Assembly: GCA_002686215.1 (NCBI GenBank)
Contig: NZAU01000089.1
Span: 4,575-12,781, forward strand
Source: Candidatus Woesearchaeota archaeon
GTDB lineage: Archaea > Nanoarchaeota > Nanoarchaeia > UBA10117 > ARS21
Reading direction: 5' to 3'
Length of the DNA stretch: 8,207 bases
The notes below the pieces were generated by a model. It did not search any database, had not been told where the DNA came from, and saw only the letters and a program-made list of their open reading frames with translations. Every line of letters begins with the position of its first letter. Positions within the stretch are counted from its first letter, which is position 1. This document shows, one piece after another, positions 6,214 to 8,207 of the stretch. The translations under genes and the position numbers were made by a program.

Positions 6214-7664
6214 TAGAACCAACTATCATCTTTGTTAATTGTTTTGAACTTTGGGTCTACTTTTGATTCACCAAACGTTTCACCAGAATCATCAACGAGT
6301 TTTTGTATTTCATCTCGTTTATCATCTGGAACAAATAACCTTGTATACTCATAATTTGGGTCGTCTTTTATTCCTTTGGATAAACACCAAAGTCTTATCT
6401 TCTCCCAAGTATTACTCAGATACAAATTAGGATGACTATTGTATAATAGATTTTTCTTGAAACCATTATCTTTTAGAATGTGATACAACCACTCTATACC
6501 AGCACTTGGTGTTTTCACAGTACGTTTCTTTTTACCATCACAAGCTTCAATCAAATCGTTAATTAAATTTTCTTTAAATCTTTCATCGTGTGGTGGTAAA
6601 TCCCATTGAAAATCTTTTGGTGTGTTTTCTAATAATTCAAGAAAGGATTTTTTATCTGTAAAGTATAGTGGATAGTCTTTACCTAAAACGTGTTCTTGTG
6701 TTGGATGTTTAAATGTTAAACTTGGTCTATTTGCTTTTATAGCATCTTGTACTGATAAATTCCAAGTCATATAATCATTTACAATACAAATAGAAGCATA
6801 ACAATTATCTATCAAGTATCTATATTGACCACCACTTGGTAAGTTTTGAACTTTCATCCAATCTGGTGCTGGTTTACCTGCTTTAGGTTTTCTAGCATCA
6901 TCATCAGTAATCCAAACTAACCACTCATCTCTGTCAAGGTCTTTCGTCCACTCTATAAGTTTTTTTATACCAGTAGATTGATTCCATCTATGGTTGAACA
7001 CCAATATTTTTTTGTCTGGTAATGGAAATGGTTCTGGGTCAGGTAAGTCACCTACACCAAGTGGAAAGTAATTAATTTTTTCTTTCATCACATTGTCATC
7101 AACACCTTGTGCTGTATGTGGCATCTTATCCCAATTAGATTTCATATAGTCCAAACTAACTGGACAATGAAAATAAGATTTTGTAGATAAATCAATAGCT
7201 TCTAATTGTCTGAAGAAACCAACTGGATAACCACCAGTAGGTCTACTCTTTTCACAATCAACCCAATGAAAAAAATTGTAACTATCTACAGTCATTCCAT
7301 ACCTATCGGTCAAGATTGCGTTATAAACATTGTACAATAATTCTGGTTGATGATTAAAGATAAAGTCAACATCAAGTTTTTGAAAGTCAACTTTTTTCAA
7401 TAGAGCTTTACTATCAAAGAAACCACGATTAAATAATACACTACCAGCATATGGAAACTTTATCATTGTGACATTATCTCCGAGATGTGGGATTGTATTA
7501 TTTGGTGGAACTAAAACATAGTGATGACACATAGGTAACCACTTTATAGTTTTAACCATTACTTTATAATTGGAATCTGCTTGATGCATGAATTTGGTTG
7601 AACGCCATCTTACAGGTGACATCACGTGTAAGACTCTTCTACCATATAACTTGTGATTTATCAT
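6213..7664 (-). CDS. Probable GT-B glycosyltransferase, candidate DNA-modifying enzyme
   Basis: 483 residues, first gene of the replication operon. Residues 10 to about 200 look like an N-terminal Rossmann half (VLHVMSPVRW, DVDFIFNHQPEL, NFFHWVDCEKS, NYFPLGVGD). Residues 218-345 look like the nucleotide-sugar half of a GT-B enzyme: KKILVFNHRWNQSTG (218-232), EWLVWITDD (247-255), and WNLSVQDAIKANRPSL (301-316), which corresponds to the segment that in GT4-type enzymes reads 'ESFGLSVLEAMACGVPVI'. A further region (about 385-450) may be a small helical domain, and the tail is charged, ending KDDSWF. There is no signal peptide or membrane segment, so it is cytoplasmic. The start ATG has AAGG 7 nt upstream, and the stop overlaps the polymerase start. 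The coupling to gp43 suggests action on phage DNA, as with T4 alpha- and beta-glucosyltransferases. A role in host surface glycans is the main alternative. Acceptor and sugar donor are unknown. Confidence 0.7.
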   Translation of the reverse strand: MINHKLYGRRVLHVMSPVRWRSTKFMHQADSNYKVMVKTIKWLPMCHHYVLVPPNNTIPHLGDNVTMIKFPYAGSVLFNRGFFDSKALLKKVDFQKLDVDFIFNHQPELLYNVYNAILTDRYGMTVDSYNFFHWVDCEKSRPTGGYPVGFFRQLEAIDLSTKSYFHCPVSLDYMKSNWDKMPHTAQGVDDNVMKEKINYFPLGVGDLPDPEPFPLPDKKILVFNHRWNQSTGIKKLIEWTKDLDRDEWLVWITDDDARKPKAGKPAPDWMKVQNLPSGGQYRYLIDNCYASICIVNDYMTWNLSVQDAIKANRPSLTFKHPTQEHVLGKDYPLYFTDKKSFLELLENTPKDFQWDLPPHDERFKENLINDLIEACDGKKKRTVKTPSAGIEWLYHILKDNGFKKNLLYNSHPNLYLSNTWEKIRLWCLSKGIKDDPNYEYTRLFVPDDKRDEIQKLVDDSGETFGESKVDPKFKTINKDDSWF

Positions 7665-7671
7665 TTAATAA

Positions 7672-7675
7672 CCTT
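7672..7675 (-). promoter_or_regulatory. Shine-Dalgarno site of the glycosyltransferase
   Basis: AAGG followed by a 7-nt spacer (TTATTAA) and the ATG at 7664-7662. It supports the chosen start of the first operon gene. An AT-rich stretch (TATAAAAT) lies just upstream, but it is too close to the binding site to be a convincing promoter. Confidence 0.55.
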
Positions 7676-7734
7676 ATTTTATAGAAATAAATAGTCACCC
7701 CAAAATCTAAAGGGTCAATATTTTTTTGGTAAAA

Positions 7735-7755
7735 TGGGGGGATTATATCCCCCCA
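7735..7755 (-). terminator. G6/C6 hairpin after the TonB receptor gene, likely terminator
   Basis: TGGGGGG and CCCCCCA form a perfect 7-bp stem around a 7-nt loop (ATATAAT on the minus strand), 13 nt past the receptor stop codon. On the minus strand the stem is followed by TTTT and then ACC; on the plus strand no T-run follows. This fits a short intrinsic terminator for the receptor gene, separating it from the replication operon. A run of six G is striking in DNA this AT-rich. The U-tract is short, so readthrough is possible. Confidence 0.65.
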
Positions 7756-7767
7756 AATTGAACCATT

Positions 7768-8207
7768 TTAGAAATTAACAGTAAGTCCTAAATTAAAACT
7801 TCTTGGTGTTCCAAGAAATACTTCAGCGTTATGAGCTAAGTGCATCTTATCACCATACCCATTGTACTTACTATTGTCTGTTGCATCTTGAACATAAACA
7901 TCATCAAGTGCGTTAAATAAATGACCATGTAAGGTCATATCAAGTCCTGCTATTTGAGGTAACTTATAAGCTAAGTGTAGGTCTAACTTACCATAAGATG
8001 GTGTTTTCCATACTTGTGCTCTATCTGCATCACCTTCAACTTCACGACTATCAGGACTCCAATCAGCATAATGATTATCATACCATCTGTAAAGTCCTTG
8101 TACACTCAATCCTTCAATTGGTTTTAGTGTAAGACCACCAACATAAGATGTTTGTGGCATATCACCAACTTTTAGATTGTTTAAAGCGTATTCATACTCA
8201 GTAGATG
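7768..8207 (-). CDS. TonB-dependent outer-membrane receptor, C-terminal fragment
   Basis: The 5' end lies beyond the right edge. Reading is open from 8205, giving 145 complete codons; the ATG at 8160-8158 is internal, because the coding pattern continues upstream as EYALNNLKVGD. The fragment has the last strands of a 22-stranded TonB-dependent receptor barrel: GGLTLKPIEGLSVQGLYRWY with the following HYADW; a YGKLDLHLAYKLP strand; HGHLFNALDDVYVQDATD, the familiar 'N(L/V)F(N/D)..Y' motif; and the terminal strand RSFNLGLTVNF, whose final Phe is the outer-membrane beta-barrel assembly signal. Such receptors import siderophores, vitamins or oligosaccharides using TonB energy. The ligand cannot be told without the plug domain. 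The gene is on the same strand as the phage operon but is separated by about 100 nt and a hairpin. Whether it is a phage gene, or host DNA joined in the assembly, is open. Confidence 0.85.
   Translation of the reverse strand, partial: STEYEYALNNLKVGDMPQTSYVGGLTLKPIEGLSVQGLYRWYDNHYADWSPDSREVEGDADRAQVWKTPSYGKLDLHLAYKLPQIAGLDMTLHGHLFNALDDVYVQDATDNSKYNGYGDKMHLAHNAEVFLGTPRSFNLGLTVNF

Noticed and set aside
6214..6222. TTG start for gp43 adding three residues.
   Set aside because: It would lengthen the overlap without a better binding site. The ATG in TAATG gives a natural coupled start.
7676..7725. TTGACC with a downstream TATAAAAT as a promoter for the glycosyltransferase.
   Set aside because: The two elements are 29 nt apart, too far for a sigma-70 promoter, and TATAAAAT abuts the ribosome binding site.
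8158..8160. ATG as the start of a short 130-residue barrel protein.
   Set aside because: The frame stays open to the window edge and the upstream residues continue the receptor pattern, so this Met is internal.

Overview
The window is a strongly AT-rich piece of a T4-like (Straboviridae-related) phage genome, most likely from an aquatic or marine sample. Every gene I can support lies on the minus strand. In transcription order (right to left) they are: the C-terminal end of a TonB-dependent outer-membrane receptor; a hairpin that may be a terminator; a GT-B-like glycosyltransferase; family B DNA polymerase (gp43); glutaredoxin; sliding clamp (gp45); clamp-loader ATPase (gp44); a PfkB/HldE-type sugar kinase; a small zinc-ribbon protein; clamp-loader small subunit (gp62); and the first 67 codons of a ClpP-like gene running off the left edge.

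From 7664 down to 1 the genes form one tightly packed operon. Junctions are a 1-nt overlap (glycosyltransferase/gp43, TAATG), 10 nt (gp43/glutaredoxin), a 5-nt gap (gp45/gp44), 4-nt ATGA overlaps (gp44/kinase and kinase/zinc ribbon), 29 nt (zinc ribbon/gp62) and a 9-nt gap (gp62/ClpP-like). The one real break is the roughly 60 nt before gp45. It holds an AT-rich inverted repeat and a strong AGGAG site, as expected if the clamp is made in excess over the loader.

Polymerase, clamp and both loader subunits make up the core T4-type replisome. Several cargo genes sit among them: the glycosyltransferase coupled to the polymerase, a thiol oxidoreductase between polymerase and clamp, and a sugar kinase plus zinc ribbon wedged between the two loader subunits. 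In T4 genes 44 and 62 are adjacent and regA follows 62; here regA is not seen and a ClpP-like gene follows 62.

The most interesting points are: (1) the glycosyltransferase and polymerase both end in an acidic/polar tail closing with Trp-Phe, which could be a shared clamp-docking tail and would link glycosylation to replication; (2) a TonB-dependent receptor gene next to a phage replication operon; (3) a shortened HldE-like kinase inside the clamp-loader operon. The host cannot be fixed from this window. The receptor points to a Gram-negative host and its C-terminus looks most like those of Bacteroidota or proteobacteria.
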